From contig NZ_QSDY01000084.1 of assembly GCF_003463825.1 (NCBI RefSeq), forward strand, positions 1 through 6,567: a stretch of DNA of 6,567 nucleotides, given 5' to 3'. The DNA is from Veillonella sp. AM51-8BH. GTDB lineage: Bacteria; Bacillota; Negativicutes; Veillonellales; Veillonellaceae. The position numbers were made by a program, and so were the translations under genes. The notes under the pieces are model-generated. The model saw nothing but the letters and a program-made list of their open reading frames with translations, made no database searches and was not told the DNA's origin. Below, in pieces: positions 1-5,167 of this stretch (positions within the stretch are counted from its first letter, which is position 1; every line of letters starts with the position of its first letter).

Positions 1-110
1 ATGGCTATGCGGCTTGAACGTAGTGAAAGCCAGCGCCTTTAGACGCTGGCCTAGTACTACGGGCTTATAGCCCGTGAGCAAACCACCCGTTTTACGGGTG
101 GTTCTGATTT
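1..110 (+). mobile_element. Probable right end of an IS200/IS605-type element (omegaRNA-like hairpin array)
   Basis: Three hairpins follow one another. The first has a 7-bp stem GCCAGCG/CGCTGGC (29-35 with 44-50). The second has a 6-bp stem ACGGGC/GCCCGT (59-64 with 70-75). The third has a perfect 10-bp stem AACCACCCGT/ACGGGTGGTT (81-90 with 94-103) closed by a TTT loop. No reading frame crosses the region: frame 1 stops at 40-42, frame 2 at 68-70 and frame 3 at 13-15. From memory, serial GC-rich hairpins ending in a CCACCCG/CGGGTGG stem and then a short T-rich tail are typical of the right end of tnpB-bearing IS200/IS605 elements. There the end doubles as the scaffold of the TnpB guide RNA, and the guide is the flanking DNA just downstream. 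In that reading the rest of the element lies left of the window and the host flank starts near 105-115. The exact boundary cannot be fixed here. It could instead be an unrelated structured RNA or a run of terminators. Confidence 0.45.
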
Positions 111-154
111 GGACCTACTTAGCTCAGTAAGTAAGTAATCACAATAGATATAGT

Positions 155-188
155 AAAAGGACGCCTTATGATTAAGGCGTCCTTTTTT
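155..188. terminator. Bidirectional intrinsic terminator after msrAB
   Basis: A perfect 14-bp stem pairs 155-168 with 173-186 around a TGAT loop, with an AAAAGGACGCC arm and a matching GGCGTCCTTTT arm. Plus-strand transcripts leave the stem through a six-T run (183-188). Minus-strand transcripts leave it through TTTT and then TACTATA. It therefore ends the minus-strand metE-like/msrAB message, and should also stop transcripts arriving from the element end at 1-110. The msrAB stop codon (187-189) directly abuts the stem. Confidence 0.85.
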
Positions 189-1125
189 AGTCTTCGATAT
201 ATGGAATTAGATATTCGTACTTTGTACCTTTTAATTCATCTTTAGGGATAAATCGTAAAGATGATCCATTGATACAGTAGCGCAATGAACCATTAGGACC
301 ATCTTCAAATACATGGCCTAAATGGGCATTACCAATGCGGCTGCGTACTTCGATACGATTCATGCCATGAGAGTCATCTTGATAGTATTTAATGACATCC
401 TTTGCGATTGGCTTTGTGAAGCTAGGCCAACCACAGTGAGACTCAAATTTATGGGCGGACACGAAGAGGGGTTCTCCCGTAGTGATATCTACATAAAGAC
501 CTGCTTTAAATTCATCAGTTAACTCATGACTGAATGGTGCATCTGTAGCAGAGTTTTGTGTAACTTCGAACTCTTGCGGAGATAAAGCCTTGAGCTCTTC
601 CTCGGAAGGTTTATTATAGGCGTTGTCATCTACAAGTGGTTCATCAGATAGGCCTAGTGGAATGTGACAATAACCGTTAGGGTTTTTATCTAAGTAATCT
701 TGGTGATATTCCTCTGCAGAATAGTAGTTAGATAGAGGTAATACTTCAATAGCAAATGGCTTACCTTCGAAGGATTGAGCACGAGCTAAGGTACTTTCAA
801 TAATAGCCTTATCGGATTTCTCTATATAGTAAATACCGGTTCGATATTGAATGCCTACATCGCCACCTTGTTTATTAATACTGAATGGATCGATGGCGCG
901 TAAGAAGTATTGAATTAAGTGATCTAAGGAGAGTACATCTGCATCGTATTTAACCTTTAGCGCTTCCACGTGACCGCTATCATGACAGACATCTTCATAA
1001 CTTGGATTTTCCGTAGGACCATTGGCATAGCCTACTTCAGTGGAAATCACACCAGAGATTTTTCTGATATACCCTTGAAGGCCCCAGAAACAACCGCCCC
1101 CTAAATATATAGTATGTTCATTCAT
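187..1125 (-). CDS. msrAB: Fused peptide methionine sulfoxide reductase MsrA/MsrB
   Basis: This 312-residue bifunctional enzyme reduces both stereoisomers of methionine sulfoxide back to methionine, free or in proteins, in the thioredoxin-linked repair pathway. The MsrA domain covers about residues 4-160. It has the GCFWG motif with catalytic Cys12, the VCHDSGHVE segment (46-54), and Cys153 in NPNGYCHI as probable recycling cysteine. The MsrB domain covers about 180-312. It has HCGWPSF with Cys231 as likely resolving cysteine, the RIGNAHLGHVF block (263-273), and catalytic Cys284 in RYCINGSSL. Those are the only two cysteines in that half, so the zinc-binding CxxC pairs of some MsrB proteins are absent. 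There is no signal peptide or membrane segment, so it should be cytosolic. The A-then-B order matches the common fusion, but the thioredoxin-like domain of Neisseria PilB is missing. The ATG follows the metE-like stop codon with no gap. Confidence 0.96.
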   Translation of the reverse strand: MNEHTIYLGGGCFWGLQGYIRKISGVISTEVGYANGPTENPSYEDVCHDSGHVEALKVKYDADVLSLDHLIQYFLRAIDPFSINKQGGDVGIQYRTGIYYIEKSDKAIIESTLARAQSFEGKPFAIEVLPLSNYYSAEEYHQDYLDKNPNGYCHIPLGLSDEPLVDDNAYNKPSEEELKALSPQEFEVTQNSATDAPFSHELTDEFKAGLYVDITTGEPLFVSAHKFESHCGWPSFTKPIAKDVIKYYQDDSHGMNRIEVRSRIGNAHLGHVFEDGPNGSLRYCINGSSLRFIPKDELKGTKYEYLIPYIED

Positions 1126-2247
1126 TTAATCACCCCAAACTTCGTGAGCTATTTCTTTTACTAATGCAAGTTTAGCCCATTGTTGCTCTTCGGTCAATTG
1201 GTTGCCGATTTCACAAGATGCAAAGCCACATTGAGGGGATAGGCAAAGTCTTTCAAGAGGAATATATTTTGTAGCTTCTTTGATACGTTCTTTGATAACC
1301 TCTTTATCCTCTAATTCTGGGCGTTTAGATGTAATAAGACCTAATACGACCTTTTTATTAGGAGATACTTCACGCAATGGTTCAAAGCCACCAGAGCGGT
1401 CATCATCAAATTCTAGATAGTATGCATCTACATTTTCTTTAGCAAATAGAATTGGTGCAACTGGCTCATAACCACCACTAGCAGCCCAAGTAGAGTTGTA
1501 ATTACCACGGCATACATGGGTTGTGAACGCTAAGTCATGAGGGCGACCTTCGAGTGCTAAGTTATTTAAGCGTAGGTACTTAGCTGTTTCGCCTTCAATA
1601 GTAACACTTTTATCTTTTTGACGACCAGTCCAGTAAGCGTGGTCACAGCACATACCCCAAGTGCAATCATCAAATTGGATGTTGCGGCAACCTGCTTCAT
1701 AGAGATCTTTAATTACTTGACGGTATGCGGCAGCAATGTCTTGAATTAATTCTTCTAAGTCAGGGTAGAAGGAGCGTGTTGTAATACCGTTATCCTCGCG
1801 GAATAATTCGGCTAAGAATTGGGATGGCGCAGGAATTGTTTGACGTGCTGTGGTATGTTCATCTTCAAATTGTTTTACGAATTTGAAATGCTCTACAAAT
1901 GGATGGTTAGTACCTGTAATTTTACCAGTAAGGGCGAGGGAGCCTGGCGCAGTTTCTTGACCAACGAATTTGTAACCGTGTTCAAGTTCAATTTCTTTTA
2001 CGCCATTGAATCCCCACATGAAATCTAAGTGCCAGTATGCACGGCGGAATTCACCATCAGTAATAACAGGAAGACCTGCAGCTTTTTGTTTTTGAATGAG
2101 GTCTGTAATAAGACGATCTTCAACAGCTGTTAGTTCTTCTCTTGTAATATTTCCTTTTGTAAAAGCTTCACGAGCTTCTTTTAATTCTGCTGGGCGTAGG
2201 AAGGAACCTACGATATCAAAATGAAATGGTGCTAATTGTTTGGACAT
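1126..2247 (-). CDS. MetE-type zinc-dependent methionine synthase, short YxjG/YxjH-like form
   Basis: This 373-residue protein is predicted to transfer a methyl group to homocysteine, making methionine. It matches only the C-terminal catalytic barrel of cobalamin-independent methionine synthase MetE, which is usually about 750 residues. Its length and N-terminus (HFDIVGSFLRP, 9-19; VITDGEFRR, 61-69) resemble Bacillus YxjG and YxjH. The four expected zinc ligands are present: His244 and Cys246 in HVCRGNY, Glu279 in YYLEFDDDRSG, and Cys340 in SPQCGF. The substrate-side acidic motif is QFDDCTWGMC (191-200). No signal peptide is present. The start is well supported by AGGAGG (2255-2260) seven bases upstream of ATG. 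It is the first gene of a unit with msrAB. The methyl donor cannot be read from sequence. Public annotations often call it 5-methyltetrahydropteroyltriglutamate-homocysteine methyltransferase, but the half-length form lacks the N-terminal MetE domain, so another donor is possible. Confidence 0.9.
   Translation of the reverse strand: MSKQLAPFHFDIVGSFLRPAELKEAREAFTKGNITREELTAVEDRLITDLIQKQKAAGLPVITDGEFRRAYWHLDFMWGFNGVKEIELEHGYKFVGQETAPGSLALTGKITGTNHPFVEHFKFVKQFEDEHTTARQTIPAPSQFLAELFREDNGITTRSFYPDLEELIQDIAAAYRQVIKDLYEAGCRNIQFDDCTWGMCCDHAYWTGRQKDKSVTIEGETAKYLRLNNLALEGRPHDLAFTTHVCRGNYNSTWAASGGYEPVAPILFAKENVDAYYLEFDDDRSGGFEPLREVSPNKKVVLGLITSKRPELEDKEVIKERIKEATKYIPLERLCLSPQCGFASCEIGNQLTEEQQWAKLALVKEIAHEVWGD
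1129..1136 (-). promoter_or_regulatory. msrAB ribosome binding site inside the 3' end of the metE-like gene
   Basis: On the minus strand GGGGTGAT precedes TAA-ATG. It matches the GGTGAT half of the consensus AGGAGGTGAT and lies entirely within the last codons (Trp-Gly-Asp) of the upstream gene. The stop TAA (1126-1128) and start ATG (1123-1125) are adjacent, so msrAB is probably translated by ribosomes finishing the upstream gene. Confidence 0.7.
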
Positions 2248-2296
2248 ATATAATCCTCCTTATATAAACGGTAAAACCGATAGATTCGATAGGTTT

Positions 2297-2326
2297 ATTA
2301 TAACTAAGGATGAGCATATATAAAAA
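2297..2326 (-). promoter_or_regulatory. Candidate promoter for the metE-like/msrAB unit
   Basis: A perfect TATAAT on the minus strand (2302-2297) is the best -10 in the region and lies about 50 bases upstream of the ATG. The -35 at 17-18 bp spacing is only a poor TTTTAT/TTTTTA (2320-2326). A better TTGATA (2332-2327) is 24 bp away, too far for a normal sigma-A promoter. A weak -35 would fit a promoter that needs an activator. Confidence 0.4.
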
Positions 2327-2357
2327 TATCAATATATTAATGTTGTATATAGTTTTA

Positions 2358-2396
2358 AGTTATATCAGAGAGTTATTTTTGCGCTTCAGTTATATC
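2358..2396. repeat. Pair of AGTTATATC direct repeats, 30 bp apart
   Basis: AGTTATATC occurs at 2358-2366 and again at 2388-2396. Each is followed by a GAGA-containing stretch (AGAGAG in the first, GAGATG in the second). The 30-bp spacing is close to three helical turns, placing both copies on one face of the DNA. They lie about 35-75 bp upstream of the weak -35 of the metE-like promoter, where an activator could bind. That role is inference, and chance recurrence is possible in such AT-rich DNA. Confidence 0.35.
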
Positions 2397-2500
2397 GAGA
2401 TGTAAAAGTAATATAGTATCAACTCAGTTGTGGCATATCTTATTCTATCTTATGCTTTTCTTTGGTTTAGTTGTTAGCAGTTAGATTTCCTACATATATT

Positions 2501-2582
2501 AAAAAGCACTCTCTAAATGAACTGCACCCCAAAAATTGGACACAATTTTTCGAGGTACAGTTCAAAATCGAGAGTGCTTTTA
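2501..2582 (-). terminator. Long nested hairpin terminating the LysR gene
   Basis: The outer 12-bp stem AAAAGCACTCTC/GAGAGTGCTTTT (2502-2513 with 2570-2581) encloses an inner imperfect stem (2518-2538 with 2543-2564) capped by a GACA loop. On the minus strand GAGAGTGC runs straight into TTTTT, a good intrinsic terminator 57 bases beyond the LysR stop codon. The plus strand also ends in TTTT, so it could work in both directions. It should insulate the LysR transcript from the metE-like unit. Confidence 0.8.
2518..2564. mobile_element. Two insertion-sequence-like inverted ends joined face to face (IS3/IS150-like; MITE or remnant)
   Basis: The left arm begins TGAACTGCACCCCAAAAATT and continues G at 2538. 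The right arm, read on the minus strand from 2564, is TGAACTGTACCTCGAAAAAT followed by TG. The arms agree except for a few substitutions and a one-base bulge, and only GACA (2539-2542) lies between them. From memory, TGAACTGCACCCCAAAAATT followed by GGACA resembles the terminal inverted repeats of IS3-family, IS150-group elements. No transposase sequence is present. This could be a minimal non-autonomous element, a collapsed IS-end junction, or simply a terminator that evolved this shape. No clear target-site duplication is visible. Confidence 0.45.
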
Positions 2583-2638
2583 TTTAAAGTTATACTATTA
2601 TGTAGAGCAGTTGAAATATAATCAAGAATCCTACAATA

Positions 2639-3577
2639 TTATTCCTTTGTTTCAGGTAGTTTAATATGTCTACCGTAGTTGCCTACATACTGTTCTAAGG
2701 CTTGAATATACTCTTGTCCTAAACGACTGCGATGCATTTTGTTATTGGTAATGTAACCGATATGCATTAAACCTTCTTCAGCAAGAGGAACAGAGATAAT
2801 ATTCTCTCCGTTTACTTCTTCATCGATAACACCACTAGATACGGTATATCCATCTAGACCAAGCAATAAACTAAAGAGGGATGCTCTGTCGCGTACACGA
2901 ATATGTTTTGGTCGTACAACGGTACTAAAAATTTCTTCAGAGAAATAGAAGGAGTTGTGATCGCCTTGTTCAAAGGAGATATATGGATATTCCTCTAATT
3001 CGTCCATAGATACAACCTTTTTATTCGCTAATGGGTGGTTTTTGCCTATGAAGATATGTGGGTGTGCAGTAAATAACTCTGTAAATGTTAATTCATTAGT
3101 GTGAATTAATTTTTCTAATACAGGGCGATTAAAATCATTATAGAAGAGTAAACCAATCTCACTCTTCATATGAGCTACGTCATCAATAATCTCATAGGTT
3201 TGAGTTTCTCGTAAGGATACATCATATTGATCGATACCTGCGCCTTTTAAAAGCTCTACAAAGGCGTTAACCGCAAAGGAGTAATGTTGCGTAGAAACAG
3301 AGAATTGTTTTTTACCACCGCTTTGGCTTTTATATTGCTCTTCCAATAAAGCGGCTTGCTCTAGTACTTGGCGTGCATAGCCGAGGAAACGTTCCCCTTC
3401 TTTAGAAACAGTAATCCCTTTATTGGTACGGTCGAAAATGGTAATGCCCATTTCCTTTTCCAATTCCTTAATAGCCTTTGTTAGACTTGGTTGTGACACG
3501 AAGAGTCTCTTAGCAGCTTCACTAATACTGCCTATATTTGCAATTGTTGTGACATACTTTAATTGTTGTAAGGTCAT
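2639..3577 (-). CDS. LysR-family transcriptional regulator (CpsY/MtaR/MetR-like group)
   Basis: This 312-residue regulator has normal LysR length and layout. An N-terminal winged helix-turn-helix lies at about residues 3-62, with the recognition segment SEAAKRLFVSQPSLTKAIKELE (19-40; key residues AA, SQPS and LE) and wing FDRTNKGITVSKEG (48-61). A linker helix spans 62-88 and a two-lobed co-inducer domain about 92-300. FSVSTQHYSFAVNAFVELL (92-110), RETQTYEIIDDV (123-134) and HNSFYFSEE (207-215) resemble, from memory, streptococcal CpsY/MtaR/MetR proteins that control methionine and cysteine genes. The ATG has AAAGGAGG (3583-3590) upstream. It faces away from rnmV and lies upstream of the metE-like gene on the same strand, but is separated from it by a terminator. 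Control of the metE-like unit or of itself is plausible but inferred. The effector is unknown. Confidence 0.93.
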   Translation of the reverse strand: MTLQQLKYVTTIANIGSISEAAKRLFVSQPSLTKAIKELEKEMGITIFDRTNKGITVSKEGERFLGYARQVLEQAALLEEQYKSQSGGKKQFSVSTQHYSFAVNAFVELLKGAGIDQYDVSLRETQTYEIIDDVAHMKSEIGLLFYNDFNRPVLEKLIHTNELTFTELFTAHPHIFIGKNHPLANKKVVSMDELEEYPYISFEQGDHNSFYFSEEIFSTVVRPKHIRVRDRASLFSLLLGLDGYTVSSGVIDEEVNGENIISVPLAEEGLMHIGYITNNKMHRSRLGQEYIQALEQYVGNYGRHIKLPETKE

Positions 3578-3617
3578 AATGGCCTCCTTTTATATATTAC
3601 ACTACCTATACTACTCG

Positions 3618-3623
3618 ATTATA
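3618..3623 (-). promoter_or_regulatory. Candidate -10 element of the LysR gene
   Basis: A perfect minus-strand TATAAT (3623-3618) lies about 40 bases upstream of the LysR ATG. No good -35 stands at 16-18 bp: the region 3640-3647 is an alternating TATATA run. The likely upstream contact region overlaps that of the rnmV promoter on the other strand. Confidence 0.45.
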
Positions 3624-3647
3624 AGTATTTAAGCAATGTTATATATA

Positions 3648-3656
3648 TGTTACAAT
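3648..3656 (+). promoter_or_regulatory. Extended -10 promoter for rnmV-rsmA
   Basis: TGTTACAAT (3648-3656) is an extended -10: a TG dinucleotide, one base, then TACAAT, a five-of-six match to TATAAT. It lies 25 bases upstream of the rnmV ATG. At 17-bp spacing the -35 is a weak TTTAAG (3628-3633), which the extended -10 could offset. The ribosome binding site AAGGAGGA (3671-3678) follows. Confidence 0.5.
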
Positions 3657-3681
3657 GTACTAATAGAATAAAGGAGGACCT

Positions 3682-4209
3682 ATGCTTAAACAAGTCATCG
3701 TAGTAGAAGGAAAATCTGATATACAACGTATTGCACAAGCCGTGGAAGCAGACTGTATTGCTACAGAGGGTTTTACACTTCGTAAAGGTGTTATTGATAT
3801 GATTCGTGTAGCTTATGAAAAGCGAGGTATTATCATATTAACCGATCCTGATACAGCAGGGGAGAGAATTCGTCGTGTATTAACAAAAAAATTCCCTAAT
3901 GCACAGCATGCTTTTGTCCCTCGTGATGAAGCGTTTGCAAATGATGATATTGGCATAGAACAAGCATCTCCAGAATCCATTAGAAAGGCTTTATCCACAT
4001 TACATGTAGAATCCTTGGAATCATCTAACGAATTTTCTATGGTAGATCTAGTTCGTCATGGGTTATCAGGTATGCCTGATAGTGCTGCTCGCCGTGCGGT
4101 TATTGGGGCTAAGTTAGGCATTGGTTATGGCAATGGGAAACAGTTTTTATACCGTTTAAATCACTATGGTATAAGTCGAGATGCTTTTGAAGAGGCTGTA
4201 AATAGTTAA
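3682..4209 (+). CDS. rnmV: Ribonuclease M5, 5S rRNA maturation
   Basis: This 175-residue Toprim-domain nuclease cuts the double-stranded part of the 5S rRNA precursor to give mature 5S rRNA, usually on a ribosomal-protein-bound substrate. The Toprim signature is complete. IVVEGKSD (6-13) carries catalytic Glu9. ILTDPDTAGERIRR (52-65) carries the metal-binding DxD, Asp55 and Asp57. GIEQAS (91-96) is the family motif that follows. The C-terminal third (about 117-175) is the smaller helical substrate-recognition part, with LGIGYGNGKQFLYRLNHYGI (145-164). Length is close to the usual 180-190 residues. The ATG is fixed by AAGGAGGA three bases upstream. rsmA follows after 13 bp, forming a common Firmicutes pair. 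The tatD gene often found ahead of this pair is replaced here by the divergent LysR gene. Confidence 0.95.
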   Translation: MLKQVIVVEGKSDIQRIAQAVEADCIATEGFTLRKGVIDMIRVAYEKRGIIILTDPDTAGERIRRVLTKKFPNAQHAFVPRDEAFANDDIGIEQASPESIRKALSTLHVESLESSNEFSMVDLVRHGLSGMPDSAARRAVIGAKLGIGYGNGKQFLYRLNHYGISRDAFEEAVNS

Positions 4210-4222
4210 AATAGGAGTTAAG

Positions 4223-5077
4223 ATGTTAGAATCAGTAATTGCAAGCCCTGAAGTAGTACATTATATATGTAAACGCTTCGATATTAAAATGAGTAAGAAA
4301 TTAGGGCAGAACTTTCTTATTAAGAGAGGTATTGTAGACGAAATTGTACATGCTGCGGAATTGACACCTGGTGAACCTGTACTAGAGGTAGGTCCTGGTA
4401 TTGGTACATTGACACAGGGGTTAGCACAAAGTGGTGCTGATGTAACGGCCATTGAGTTAGACCGTCGCTTATTAGAGGTTCTAGATACTACATTGGCTTC
4501 CTATGACAATGTACGTATTGTCCATGGGGATGTGTTGAAACTCGATGTGCCAACCATTATGAACCATAAACCATTTAAAGTGGTTGCTAATTTGCCATAC
4601 TATATTACAACACCTATTATTATGTCTCTATTGGAAAGTAAATTACCCATAGAACGCCTTGTTGTAATGGTGCAAAAAGAGGTGGCCTTGCGTATGGTGG
4701 CTAAGCCAGGTACAAAGGATTATGGTGCATTGTCTGTAGCTGTACAGTACTATACTGAGCCTGATATTGTACTTGATGTACCGCCTAAATCTTTCTTACC
4801 GGCTCCAGCTGTAACGAGCTCTGTTATTCGTTGTGTATTGCGTGACAAGCCTCCTGTTGATGTTATTGATGAGAAACTATTCTTCCGAGTGGTGAAAGCT
4901 GGTTTTGCACAACGACGGAAAACATTTGCTAATACAATGAAAACAACGGGATTATCAAAAGATAGAATCGAAGAGCTATTAGCAAAAGCCAATATCGATG
5001 GGCAACGAAGAGGGGAGACTTTTACCCTTCAAGAGTTTGCTGATGTAGCCAATGCATGGGCGGCTTTAATTAAATAG
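4223..5077 (+). CDS. rsmA: 16S rRNA (adenine1518-N6/adenine1519-N6)-dimethyltransferase
   Basis: This 284-residue enzyme (also called KsgA) uses S-adenosylmethionine to dimethylate two adjacent adenines in the 3'-terminal hairpin of 16S rRNA, a late step in small-subunit assembly. Loss of its activity is the classic cause of kasugamycin resistance. The Rossmann methyltransferase fold spans about residues 20-205. KKLGQNFLI (25-33) lies at the RNA/SAM entrance. LEVGPGIGTLT (54-64) is SAM motif I. Glu78 in AIELD is the probable ribose-binding acid. HGDVL (101-105) is the motif contacting the adenine of SAM. NLPYYIT (123-129) is the N6-adenine methyltransferase NLPY motif. The C-terminal helical domain has FAQRRKTFANTM (228-239). 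The start is preceded by AGGAG (4213-4217) with a 5-base spacer. It is translated downstream of rnmV, with no promoter visible in the 13-bp gap, and ends before two terminators. Confidence 0.97.
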   Translation: MLESVIASPEVVHYICKRFDIKMSKKLGQNFLIKRGIVDEIVHAAELTPGEPVLEVGPGIGTLTQGLAQSGADVTAIELDRRLLEVLDTTLASYDNVRIVHGDVLKLDVPTIMNHKPFKVVANLPYYITTPIIMSLLESKLPIERLVVMVQKEVALRMVAKPGTKDYGALSVAVQYYTEPDIVLDVPPKSFLPAPAVTSSVIRCVLRDKPPVDVIDEKLFFRVVKAGFAQRRKTFANTMKTTGLSKDRIEELLAKANIDGQRRGETFTLQEFADVANAWAALIK

Positions 5078-5086
5078 AATAATGTA

Positions 5087-5133
5087 AAAAGAGCTTATTA
5101 GATTGATAACATATCATTCTAATAAGCTCTTTT
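5087..5133 (+). terminator. Intrinsic terminator of rnmV-rsmA
   Basis: A 16-bp perfect stem (5087-5102 with 5118-5133, core AGAGCTTATTAGA) continues inward after one T-T mismatch through five more pairs (5104-5108 with 5112-5116) to an ACA loop. The 3' arm ends in TTTT and is then interrupted by CATA, so its U-tract is short. It begins 10 bases past the rsmA stop codon. Confidence 0.8.
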
Positions 5134-5136
5134 CAT

Positions 5137-5167
5137 AAAAAAAGGACCCGAATGGGTCCTTTTTTTT
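5137..5167. terminator. Bidirectional terminator between rsmA and gltS
   Basis: A seven-A run, GGACCC, a GAAT loop, GGGTCC and a seven-T run give a perfect 13-bp stem (5137-5149 with 5154-5166). Eight Ts (5160-5167) on the plus strand and seven on the minus strand allow termination in both directions. It backs up the rsmA terminator and is the only one available to gltS, whose stop codon (5166-5168) overlaps the stem by one base. Confidence 0.9.

Larger units (their letters stand above)
2248..2638. other. 391-bp non-coding region between the metE-like gene and the LysR gene
   Basis: No credible gene is present on either strand. Going rightwards, it holds the metE-like ribosome binding site (2254-2260), a CGATAG-ATT-CGATAG tandem (2279-2293), a minus-strand TATAAT (2297-2302), two AGTTATATC direct repeats (2358-2366 and 2388-2396), a small CAACT-C-AGTTG dyad (2420-2430), and the long palindromic terminator (2501-2582). 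I saw neither an S-box (SAM) riboswitch nor a T-box leader. The untranslated leader predicted from the TATAAT is only about 40-45 bases, too short for either. Confidence 0.7.

Noticed and set aside
1..42. A short frame starting at the first base (13 codons, MAMRLERSESQRL).
   Set aside because: It runs in from the window edge with no visible start context and ends inside the first hairpin. It could be the tail of tnpB or nothing, so no CDS is called.
111..152. A tRNA-like 5' segment (TTAGCTCAGT, typical of a D-arm).
   Set aside because: No matching second D-stem strand, anticodon arm, T-loop (GTTCGA-type) or acceptor partner follows. At best it is a coincidental or decayed fragment.
322..522. 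Plus-strand open frame inside msrAB.
   Set aside because: It lies opposite strongly conserved MsrB codons, has no homologous features, and is a shadow of the real gene.
2218..2317. Minus-strand small ORF beginning ATG at 2317 and overlapping the metE-like start, a possible leader peptide.
   Set aside because: It has no ribosome binding site, is out of frame with the metE-like gene, and starts upstream of the TATAAT that probably drives transcription.
2248..2360. SAM riboswitch or T-box leader ahead of the metE-like gene.
   Set aside because: No conserved S-box helices, T-box motif or anti-terminator/terminator pair is visible, and the predicted leader is about 40-45 bases.
2428..2582. Plus-strand promoter-like pair (TTGTGG, 17 bp, TATGCT) followed by the palindrome, suggesting a small RNA of about 120 bases.
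   Set aside because: Both hexamers are weak matches and such pairs are frequent in AT-rich DNA. Nothing else supports a transcript.
3813..3998. Minus-strand open frame inside rnmV.
   Set aside because: It overlaps the Toprim-encoding region, has no ribosome binding site or recognisable domain, and is a shadow frame.
4750..4992. Minus-strand 80-codon frame inside rsmA.
   Set aside because: It is antisense to conserved rsmA sequence with no start signals, so it is a shadow frame.
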